Source: Planctomycetota bacterium
GTDB taxonomy: Bacteria; Planctomycetota; UBA1135
Direction of reading: 5' to 3'
DNA: 32,713 nt
Assembly: GCA_026421205.1 (NCBI GenBank)
Contig: JAPKBM010000021.1
Span: 1 to 32,713 of the forward strand
The number at the start of each line of letters is the position of its first letter. Positions within the stretch are counted from its first letter, which is position 1. Under the pieces are notes generated by a model that ran no database searches, had not been told where the DNA came from, and saw only the letters and a program-made list of their open reading frames with translations. Shown here one piece after another: positions 19,394 to 26,511 of the stretch. Made by a program: the position numbers and the translations under genes.

Positions 19394-21016
19394 ATGATCA
19401 ATATTACCGGATTAGATTACCGTTACGGTTCACAAATCATCTTTGACGAAGCTAGCGTCAAAGTAGAGACCGGATGGACCGTGGGTTTAATTGGGCCGAA
19501 CGGCTGCGGGAAAACGACGTTGTTCCGGCTCATCACTGGCGAAGAGCAGCACGAAGTCGGGGAGATTGCGCTGCCGACGGGCTCCCGCTTGGGGTATTTT
19601 GATCAAAACGTAGGGGAAATGAGTGGTTGTGATGTCGTGGAGCAGGCTGTGCGTTCTGCGGGGCGTGTGGCGGATCTTCGTGGAGAGCTTTCCACATTGG
19701 AAGACGCGCTTGCGGACCCTGAAAAGGCTGATGATCTTGACCGCATAATGAGTAAATATTCTGCGCTTCAAGCAGAGTTCCAGGTCTTGGGTGGCTATGA
19801 CGTTGAACCAAGAGCTCGCGAGATTCTGGGTGGCCTTGGTTTCACCACAGAGCGGATGGAAGCTGACGTCGGTATTTTGTCGGGAGGGTGGAAAATGCGC
19901 GTGGCTTTGGCCGGTGTTTTATTGCAGCAACCCGACATCCTCTTATTGGATGAACCGACCAACCACTTAGATTTAGAGTCCATTCTTTGGTTGGAGTCAT
20001 TCATTCGTGATTTTCGGGGTACGGTGGTGATGACATGCCATGACCATGAGTTTTTGAATGGCGTGGCAGACCGCATCTTGGAGGTGGACGAAGGAAAGTT
20101 GCGCTTGTTTCCTGGAAACTATGATTATTACTTGGCGCAAAGAGCACTGGAGACAGATCAGCGGCAAGCGGCTTTTGAACGTCAACAAGGCCATATCAAC
20201 CGTGAAATGAGATGGATCAATTCTTTTCGTGCCAAAGCACGGTCGGCAAGCCAAGCGCAGAGTCGGCTTCGAGCGCTGGATAAGCTGGAGAAATTGGAGG
20301 CGCCTCGCGGGCGTCGGAAGAAAGTAGTGTTTCGTATTCCTCCAACCAAACGTTCGGGGAATGACATCTTCGTTGCGGAAGAGTTGACGAAATCTTTTGG
20401 GGATTTAGATGTATTTCTTGGGCTTGATTTGCATATTCGTAGGCAAGAGCGTTGGGCGTTTTTGGGGGTGAACGGTGCGGGGAAGACGACCTTGTTGAAA
20501 ATGATTCACGGTGACGTTGATCCGGATGGGGGTAAGTGGAAGTCAGGCGCTTCCCTAGAGATGGGCTATTTTGCACAGCATTCCACCGAACTCCTGCATC
20601 CTCAAAAGACCGTCTTGGATTCCATGCACGGAGAGTTCCCCGGAGAGTCCATCGGTGCCTTGCGAAAGTGTTTGGCTGGGTTTGGATTTGATGAAGGAGA
20701 TATGGACAAGGTGACCTCGTGGTTGTCTGGGGGAGAGAAGGCGCGTTTAGTTTTGGCGTTGATGCTTTTTCATCCGCCCAACTTCCTCATTCTTGATGAA
20801 CCCACCAACCACTTAGACGTAGATTCAAAGCAGACGTTGCTCGAAGCCTTGGAGCGTTATGACGGAACGATTTTGTTTGTGAGTCACGACCGTCACTTCT
20901 TAGAGGCGGTAGCTACCCATATCCTTGAGATTGAGGATGGTGTGGCGATGTCCTATAGCGGTGGCTATAAAGAATATGTGGCCTTAACGGGCCATGCAGC
21001 CCCTGGCGCGGGTTGA
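19394..21016 (+). CDS. ABC-F family ATPase (YbiT/Uup/EttA-like)
   Basis: ABC-F proteins are soluble twin ATPases that act on the ribosome rather than in transport. The two cassettes are complete: first Walker A GPNGCGKT (34-41), signature LSGGW (162-166), Walker B with DEPTNHLD (186-193); second Walker A GVNGAGKT (358-365), signature LSGGE (444-448), DEPTNHLD (468-475). The linker (about 235-325) has the FPGNYDYYL and RAKARSASQAQSR segments of the family and no long arm insertion, and the 540-residue length is closest to YbiT, though I cannot separate subgroups safely. It lacks membrane segments. It stands alone, divergent from eno, and its stop is directly next to the stop of the convergent peptidase gene with no base between. 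No Shine-Dalgarno sequence is apparent. Confidence 0.95.
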   Translation: MINITGLDYRYGSQIIFDEASVKVETGWTVGLIGPNGCGKTTLFRLITGEEQHEVGEIALPTGSRLGYFDQNVGEMSGCDVVEQAVRSAGRVADLRGELSTLEDALADPEKADDLDRIMSKYSALQAEFQVLGGYDVEPRAREILGGLGFTTERMEADVGILSGGWKMRVALAGVLLQQPDILLLDEPTNHLDLESILWLESFIRDFRGTVVMTCHDHEFLNGVADRILEVDEGKLRLFPGNYDYYLAQRALETDQRQAAFERQQGHINREMRWINSFRAKARSASQAQSRLRALDKLEKLEAPRGRRKKVVFRIPPTKRSGNDIFVAEELTKSFGDLDVFLGLDLHIRRQERWAFLGVNGAGKTTLLKMIHGDVDPDGGKWKSGASLEMGYFAQHSTELLHPQKTVLDSMHGEFPGESIGALRKCLAGFGFDEGDMDKVTSWLSGGEKARLVLALMLFHPPNFLILDEPTNHLDVDSKQTLLEALERYDGTILFVSHDRHFLEAVATHILEIEDGVAMSYSGGYKEYVALTGHAAPGAG

Positions 21017-22681
21017 TTACCAGGTAAATGGAAAAGTCAGCATTTCTTTTCCGCGCTGTACTTTGATTTCCGCTGTTTCTCCGCTTTGCCGAAGGGCGCG
21101 CCGAAGTTCCCGTGAATCCGCAACCACGGTGTCACCGACTTGGAGGATGGTATCTCCTTTGAGAACGCCGGCGATTTTTGCTTGACCGTCTTTCGTCAAG
21201 GTTTCTACGGTGAGACTTCCTTCCACAAGGAAAATGCCGAGTCGTTTGGGCGGTGGCCCTGACAGGTCTTTCCTCGGAACCATGGTCGAGGCATTGGCCA
21301 ACCTCCAAGCGGTGGCAGCAACCACGCGCGAAGTGTGCTCTTCATAAGCGGCTACGGCGTTTGTAAGCGTGTCATGCTGCGTGTGGTGAACAAAGTTGTA
21401 GCTGGCATTTCCGCGTTGGTTCCAGAAGAAGCCAGGGACTCCTGCGGCCAAATACGAGTCATGGTCGGACCCAACGCCGCGTGGAAGGCTGGCTCTTGGG
21501 TCAATGCGGAACCGCAAGTCTTCATCCTCAGCATCTTTGGTGTGCTCGATGATTGGGCCAAAGACTTCTTGAAACATGGGCATCATCATGGGGGTCGTGT
21601 TAATGCCCGAGCACGCATTTGTGCCTCCGTCATGAACTAAAACTGCGCTAATGAGTTCATTCTCTTCCGGATGTTGATCGATGTATGCGCGCGAGCCAAC
21701 CAATCCTTGTTCTTCTCCCGACCACAGCATGAAACGAATGGTTCGTTTCGGTTGGACTCCCATCGTTCCTAAAATTCGGGCTGCTTCTAAAGTTGTGGCG
21801 GTGCCTGTTCCGTTGTCTTGCGTACCTTGTGCGCCATCCCAAGAATCAAGGTGTCCTCCAAAGATGACCATTTCTTCGGGGGTTTCTGTGCCTGGGATTT
21901 CGGCAATGACGTTGTAAAGCGGAATCGGGCCCGGCACAAAGATATTTTCAATATCAAATTCCACGATGACTTCTTCTCCTTTTTCCAAGGCTTTCGACAT
22001 GGCACGCGCTTGATCTCTTCGGAGGCGAATATCCACTCGCTGAGGAAGGTCGTCGGCATCAATGCGGTGATTCCCACCTGTGAGGACAAGGTCATTTCTT
22101 GTTGCTCGGATGACCCCATAAATGCCTTCTGCATCGCAAAGCCGCCCGAATTGAGAGCGAAGGTCATCACCCTCGGAGTTGAATTTTGGAGATTTAGGGA
22201 GACCCAGCACCCAAGCATTTTTTAAAGTCCCACGCAGTGTCTCAAGAGCTTCTTCCGTTTCCGGGAAGGCGACCACTTTACCGCGGGATGGACCCTTGGT
22301 GCCTGCGGTCCAGGACATGGTTGCGAAAACTAGCTTTTCCTTGTGCGGCTGGAGCATGCGGCCTTCGGATATCCGTCGATTAAAACCTACAGGCCATTCG
22401 CCCCATTTTTCCAAACGAACGTTTTTTAGGCCCCATGAGCGGAAACGGTCGGCGGCCCATTCACAGGCTTCTTGGAGGTTTTCTGAAGTGGTGAGGCGTG
22501 GGCCGATGCCGGTGCTGAGTTCTTCGAGGTGATCCATGACCTGGAGGTCTTCCAAGGCCCAGATGGAATCGACAACTTCATCCTGAAGAGGAAGGCCCGT
22601 AACAGGGCCAATTTCTTGGGCAGTTACGATATGGGAAAGGGTAAGGAGAAGGGCTAGGGGGAGGGTAGCGCGGGGAATCAT
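21017..22681 (-). CDS. Exported M28-family zinc aminopeptidase with C-terminal PDZ domain
   Basis: The 554-residue protein begins with a standard signal peptide (MIPRATLPLALLLTLSHIVTAQ). A protease-associated-type insertion precedes the M28 catalytic domain, whose zinc site is complete: H277 and D279 in GGHLDSW, D289 in QDNGTGT, the E323-E324 pair in SGEEQG, D351 in VHDGG and the final histidine in VHHTQHD. The last ~80 residues form a PDZ domain (LGIFLVEG... AKIAGVLKGDTILQVGDTVV). The protein probably trims peptides outside the cytoplasm. I chose the ATG at 22681, which sits at the signal peptide; an in-frame ATG at 22765 would add 28 residues inside the divergent pssA gene. Only 25 bases separate it from the pssA start. 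Confidence 0.92.
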   Translation of the reverse strand: MIPRATLPLALLLTLSHIVTAQEIGPVTGLPLQDEVVDSIWALEDLQVMDHLEELSTGIGPRLTTSENLQEACEWAADRFRSWGLKNVRLEKWGEWPVGFNRRISEGRMLQPHKEKLVFATMSWTAGTKGPSRGKVVAFPETEEALETLRGTLKNAWVLGLPKSPKFNSEGDDLRSQFGRLCDAEGIYGVIRATRNDLVLTGGNHRIDADDLPQRVDIRLRRDQARAMSKALEKGEEVIVEFDIENIFVPGPIPLYNVIAEIPGTETPEEMVIFGGHLDSWDGAQGTQDNGTGTATTLEAARILGTMGVQPKRTIRFMLWSGEEQGLVGSRAYIDQHPEENELISAVLVHDGGTNACSGINTTPMMMPMFQEVFGPIIEHTKDAEDEDLRFRIDPRASLPRGVGSDHDSYLAAGVPGFFWNQRGNASYNFVHHTQHDTLTNAVAAYEEHTSRVVAATAWRLANASTMVPRKDLSGPPPKRLGIFLVEGSLTVETLTKDGQAKIAGVLKGDTILQVGDTVVADSRELRRALRQSGETAEIKVQRGKEMLTFPFTW

Positions 22682-22691
22682 GCCGCAAGGA

Positions 22692-22697
22692 TAGAAT
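22692..22697 (+). promoter_or_regulatory. pssA: Possible -10 element of pssA, very close to the start codon
   Basis: TAGAAT matches the -10 consensus in five of six bases and ends 9 bases before the pssA ATG. If used, transcription would begin within a few bases of the start codon and give a leaderless or nearly leaderless message; the start also has no Shine-Dalgarno sequence. No clear -35 hexamer is seen. Confidence 0.3.
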
Positions 22698-22706
22698 CTC
22701 CCTCCT

Positions 22707-23555
22707 ATGACGCAGGGGAACCGCTTACGAGACACCGCTTTGCCCAGTCTCATCACTTTGGGCAACGTGGCTTGCGGGGTGGGGGCAATACTGCTGTCTA
22801 CTCATGCCCTATTGAAGGATGATGCGAATCTCCTCTTTCACGCGGCTTGGTGGCTCGTGCTTGCCACGGTTTTCGATGCTTTGGACGGCAAAGTGGCGCG
22901 GATGACACGCACCGCAAGTCACTTAGGTTCTCAGTTGGATAGCTTGGCCGACGCCATCACTTTTGGTGTGGCCCCTACGATTGTTCTCACTACTTTGGTA
23001 CAAATGGAAGGCCCAGCGTTGGGAATTCATATGCATCCACGGTTGTTGATTGTTGCGCCAATTATTTTTGCTCTTTGTGCTGTTTTACGTTTGGCGCGCT
23101 ACAACGTGGAATCTGAGACGAAAGATCATTCCAAAGACTCCGTAGCCTTTTCTGGTCTTCCCTCTCCAGCCGCTGCCGGAATCCCAATCTCCTTAATTCT
23201 TCTCTATTTTGGTTTAGCGGACCCTAATTTTGTTTTCCCCGTGGATATTGCTTTATTAGAGATTATTCGGGAAGTCATTCTTCGAAGTGCACCTTTTCTA
23301 TTAATCCTATCGGCGGTGTTAATGGTGACCCAAGTCCCCTATCCACATTTCTTCTCTTGGATGACCCGGGATCGCCCCCCGTTTAAGGCTTTGGCCGAAA
23401 CGGCAGTTATTTTTGGGCTCTTGATGGTAGAGCCGGAATTGGCCCTGTTCTTCTCGGGATTTGGTTTTGCTTTTATCCCCGCTATTCGTGCACTGCCGGC
23501 TCTCTTGAAGAGGAACTCCTCTTCCATGTCTCCCCCAGACGGAAATCATGGCTGA
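22707..23555 (+). CDS. pssA: CDP-diacylglycerol-serine O-phosphatidyltransferase
   Basis: The enzyme makes phosphatidylserine from CDP-diacylglycerol and serine in the membrane. The CDP-alcohol phosphotransferase motif is complete and correctly spaced: D60, G61, A64, R65, G74, D78 and D82 in DGKVARMTRTASHLGSQLDSLAD-type sequence. About six hydrophobic helices are present, and NVACGVGA near the N-terminus is typical of the PssA type. At 282 residues it is somewhat longer than the usual 230-260. It is the first gene of the plus-strand biosynthetic operon; its end overlaps folK by eight bases. Confidence 0.92.
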   Translation: MTQGNRLRDTALPSLITLGNVACGVGAILLSTHALLKDDANLLFHAAWWLVLATVFDALDGKVARMTRTASHLGSQLDSLADAITFGVAPTIVLTTLVQMEGPALGIHMHPRLLIVAPIIFALCAVLRLARYNVESETKDHSKDSVAFSGLPSPAAAGIPISLILLYFGLADPNFVFPVDIALLEIIREVILRSAPFLLILSAVLMVTQVPYPHFFSWMTRDRPPFKALAETAVIFGLLMVEPELALFFSGFGFAFIPAIRALPALLKRNSSSMSPPDGNHG

Positions 23556-24006
23556 TCTATTTGTTGGATTGGGGAGCAACCTTGGAGACCGACCTCGTTT
23601 CCTTCGCTCTTCAGTTTCTGCGCTGCAGTCAATTTCCGGAATGCGTTTGCGGCAGTGCAGCCAGTTTTATCTCACGCATCCTTTCGGTGGTCCGTTGCAA
23701 CCGAATTATTTGAATGCCGTGGCACGCTTTGAAACTTCTTGCTCTCCTCAAGAGACGCTCTGTTTTTTTCAAAAAGTAGAATTGCAATACGGGAGGCGTC
23801 GGGTCGTGGAGAATGGACCAAGGACCCTTGATCTTGACCTCCTCTGGTATGGGGGAATCTCCTGGAGGGATGCACATCTTGTTTTGCCTCATCCACGCAT
23901 GGGAGAAAGAGACTTCGTATTAAGACCTTTGACGGAATTGGCTCCGCATCTTCCATTGCCAGATGGAACAGCACAACAATGCTTGCATCAACTACAACTC
24001 GCGTGA
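23548..24006 (+). CDS. folK: 2-amino-4-hydroxy-6-hydroxymethyldihydropteridine pyrophosphokinase
   Basis: FolK transfers pyrophosphate from ATP to the pterin precursor of folate. This 152-residue protein has the expected length and motifs: LGSNLGD at the N-terminus, and the signature GPRTLDLDLLWYG (90-102) with the two magnesium-binding aspartates D95 and D97, followed by LPHPRMGERDFVLRPL. The ATG at 23548 overlaps the end of pssA. FolK next to panC is a recurrent bacterial gene pair. Confidence 0.96.
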   Translation: MADLFVGLGSNLGDRPRFLRSSVSALQSISGMRLRQCSQFYLTHPFGGPLQPNYLNAVARFETSCSPQETLCFFQKVELQYGRRRVVENGPRTLDLDLLWYGGISWRDAHLVLPHPRMGERDFVLRPLTELAPHLPLPDGTAQQCLHQLQLA

Positions 24007-24854
24007 AAAGACTGACTTCGTTTTCAGAGCTTCGGGCCTGGAGGTCCTCTTTGAAGGATGGGGACTCCGTTGGGTTTGTTCCGACCATGGGGGCGTTGCA
24101 TGCAGGACACAGCTCTTTATTCAAAAAAGCACGGCGAGAGAACGAACAACTTCTCGCATCCATCTTTGTCAATCCTTTGCAGTTCAACGAGGGGAAAGAT
24201 TTTGAGCGATATCCTAAAACTTTGGAAGAGGATTGTCAGATTCTTGAAGCACAAGGTGTGAATGCCGTTTACTTGCCGGATAGAGAAGACCTTTACCCCG
24301 AAGGCTATGACACCACCGTGACGGCAGGGCGGGTCGGGGATGTTTTCGAGGGGTATTCTCGCCCAGGGCATTTTGAAGGCATGCTCTCAGTAGTGTTAAA
24401 GTTGTTTTTACGTACTAAACCCCATCGCGCTTACTTCGGTGAAAAGGATGCTCAACAACTTTTCTTGGTTAAGAAAATGACGAAGGATTTGGATTTGCCT
24501 TTGACGATTGTTCCTTGTGAAACTGTGCGTTGTGAGGATGGCCTGGCGCTTTCCACGCGGAATTCGTTTTTGGGAACGGAGGAGAGAGAGCGAAGCCTAT
24601 GCATCATTCATGCATTGCGGGCTGCGGATGCGTTGTATGCATCCGGTGTCCGAGTCCCCGCAGAGTTAGAGAGTGTCATGCGGCAGTGTTTGCAGGAAGA
24701 AGCTGGTTTTTTCGTGGAATATGCTGCGGTTGTGGACGACAAAGATTTCCAGTCCGCTCAAGAAAACCATCTCGGCTCCTGGCGCGCAATTTTGGCGGTG
24801 CGTGTAGGTGCAACTCGTTTGATTGATAACCTTCTTCTTTCTGAATCCGCGTGA
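24003..24854 (+). CDS. panC: Pantoate-beta-alanine ligase (pantothenate synthetase)
   Basis: PanC joins pantoate and beta-alanine with ATP to make pantothenate. The motifs are all present: VPTMGALHAGH (26-36), FVNPLQF, GHFEGMLSVV, FGEKDAQQL and the C-terminal STRN motif (ALSTRNSFL). I chose the GTG at 24003 because it overlaps the folK stop as GTGA, the same pattern as the next two junctions, and gives about 25 residues before VPTMG as in relatives. An in-frame ATG at 23979 would add eight residues and overlap folK by 28 bases; this alternative cannot be excluded since neither has a strong ribosome site. The product is 283 residues. No panB or panD is in the window. Confidence 0.95.
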   Translation: MKRLTSFSELRAWRSSLKDGDSVGFVPTMGALHAGHSSLFKKARRENEQLLASIFVNPLQFNEGKDFERYPKTLEEDCQILEAQGVNAVYLPDREDLYPEGYDTTVTAGRVGDVFEGYSRPGHFEGMLSVVLKLFLRTKPHRAYFGEKDAQQLFLVKKMTKDLDLPLTIVPCETVRCEDGLALSTRNSFLGTEERERSLCIIHALRAADALYASGVRVPAELESVMRQCLQEEAGFFVEYAAVVDDKDFQSAQENHLGSWRAILAVRVGATRLIDNLLLSESA

Positions 24855-25678
24855 AACTTTTCGCACCGGCAAAAATCAATTGGACGCTCGAGGTCCTTGG
24901 TCGACGTGCGGATGGCTTTCATGAACTGCGTTCCTGGTTCTGTAAGCTGGATTTAGCCGATGTCCTCGAGGCAGAGCTGGGTCCTTCTTCCTTAACCGTG
25001 AAGGGACCTTTTGCCGACGGCGTACCGACGGATGCCTCCAATCTTATTTTTAAAGCGGAAGAGATGTGGAGAGAGGCCGGCCTTCCTTCTTTGTCCATCG
25101 CTTGGACGCTGACCAAAAATATTCCTCATGGTGCTGGCTTGGGTGGCGGAAGTTCTAATGCGGCAGCGGCCATTCGTGGGATGTTGAAGTTAGCTCCCTC
25201 AGGGTCTTTGAACGGGTTTGATTTTACTTCTATTGGATGGGAAAAGTTGGGCAGTGACCTTCCCTTCTTCCTTTCACCCTTTCCGGTTTCTCTTCAGGGG
25301 GGGCAAGGGGAAGTTTGTCTTGCAACGGGGGAGTTGCGGAAAGACTTGATTCTGGTGAAGCCAAAAATCTCTTTACCCACTCCTGCGGTCTACCAAGCTC
25401 TGCGGGCACCTTCATGGGATGAGTCAGAAAAAAACTCCTCCCTAGACCTCCCAAATTCTCCAGGCCCCAATCATCTAGAAGAGGCCGCATTTTGTGTGGA
25501 GCCGGCGCTCAAAGATTTCGCCGAAGGACTTCGGGAAGTTGCTCCTTTTCAAATGACCGGATCCGGAAGTGCTTTCTTTGCTGTATGCGATGCTTCCGAA
25601 TCTGCCGAACTTCAGGAAAACTTCAGTTCAAAGTCTTCGTGGGTCCATTCAGCTTCGATTCTTAGAGGAACACGATGA
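24851..25678 (+). CDS. ispE: 4-diphosphocytidyl-2-C-methyl-D-erythritol kinase
   Basis: IspE is the GHMP-family kinase of the MEP isoprenoid pathway. The N-terminal APAKINWTLEV segment with K8, the ATP-binding glycine loop IPHGAGLGGGSSNAAAA (91-107) and the GSDLPFFL motif with the catalytic D136 are present, and MTGSGSAFFAV near the C-terminus is the third GHMP motif. The 275-residue length is typical. The GTG start overlaps the panC stop (GTGA) and the stop overlaps the next start (ATGA). Its presence shows that the organism uses the MEP pathway. Confidence 0.95.
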   Translation: MKLFAPAKINWTLEVLGRRADGFHELRSWFCKLDLADVLEAELGPSSLTVKGPFADGVPTDASNLIFKAEEMWREAGLPSLSIAWTLTKNIPHGAGLGGGSSNAAAAIRGMLKLAPSGSLNGFDFTSIGWEKLGSDLPFFLSPFPVSLQGGQGEVCLATGELRKDLILVKPKISLPTPAVYQALRAPSWDESEKNSSLDLPNSPGPNHLEEAAFCVEPALKDFAEGLREVAPFQMTGSGSAFFAVCDASESAELQENFSSKSSWVHSASILRGTR

Positions 25679-26508
25679 AAGTGATGATCCTCGGTCCAGG
25701 GCGCGTGGGATGTACGTTGGCCTTAGCCCATCAAAAGTACGGTGATGAAACAACTTTAGTGGGGCGTCGGCCTGGTACTTGGCAACGTTGGGCAAGGAGC
25801 GCCGGAATGAAAACGAGCTTGCGTATTCCCACCCCCAAATCTACGGATGTCTTGCTGATCACTGTGGGGGATTCAGATGTTTCCAATTTGGCGACCCAGC
25901 TCTCTCAAGTTCCGACCCAACTTCTTGTCCATGTCTCAGGTTCCCTTGGGCTTGATGTTTTTCCATCGTCGGCCGAGGTCCCCTGTGCCGTGCTTCATCC
26001 AATTTTATCCTTCGGGAGCCCAGAGGGTTCTGTAGAAGATTTGACTCAGGCTTGCGTGAGCGTGGCGTTTACAAGAAGTGATCATACATGGAAAAGCGTT
26101 TTACGTGCGTGGGGGTCGGCCCCTCTATTGTTGCCCGCAGGTCTTCATCGCGCGCGTTATCACGCCGCACTTTGCCTTGCGTCCAATCATGTCACCGGTG
26201 CTTTAGGGCAGGCGGAGTCATTCCTTCAAGAAGCCGGATTCTCTCAAGAGGACACGCCGCCTCTTTTGGCATCTTTAGCGCACCAAACGGTGCAAAAGTT
26301 CTTTCAGGACGGTGCAGCAAACTCTTTGACCGGCCCCTTGATTCGTGGAGACGTTCCCACTTTGCAAGCGCATTTGGATGCATTGCCAAAAAAGAAGGCT
26401 GAAGCCTATCGCCAACAACTCAAGGCCCTTCTTCCTTTTGCAATTTCGACGAAGCGGTTGACCGCAGGGAAGATCCGGGAAATTCGTCAACTCTTGGAGG
26501 ATTCCTAA
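25675..26508 (+). CDS. Rossmann-fold DUF2520 dehydrogenase-like protein
   Basis: A 277-residue protein with an N-terminal NAD(P)-binding fold (MILGPGRVGCTLA, then VGRRPGTW where the second strand ends in two arginines, which favours NADP) and an all-helical C-terminal domain of the DUF2520/6-phosphogluconate-dehydrogenase type (HPILSFGSPEG, HRARYHAALCLASNHVT). Family members in Actinobacteria sit between folK and panC, for example the Rv3603c neighbourhood of Mycobacterium. No substrate is established for the family. From context and fold, a ketopantoate-reductase-like step of pantothenate synthesis is a reasonable guess. The ATG overlaps the ispE stop, and three bases separate it from the aroD-aroE-aroK gene. 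Confidence 0.85.
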   Translation: MKVMILGPGRVGCTLALAHQKYGDETTLVGRRPGTWQRWARSAGMKTSLRIPTPKSTDVLLITVGDSDVSNLATQLSQVPTQLLVHVSGSLGLDVFPSSAEVPCAVLHPILSFGSPEGSVEDLTQACVSVAFTRSDHTWKSVLRAWGSAPLLLPAGLHRARYHAALCLASNHVTGALGQAESFLQEAGFSQEDTPPLLASLAHQTVQKFFQDGAANSLTGPLIRGDVPTLQAHLDALPKKKAEAYRQQLKALLPFAISTKRLTAGKIREIRQLLEDS

Positions 26509-26511
26509 ACT

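Noticed and set aside
22682-22765. Upstream in-frame ATG for the M28 peptidase
   Set aside because: It would add a basic, Cys-containing segment before an otherwise perfect signal peptide and would overlap the divergent pssA coding region.
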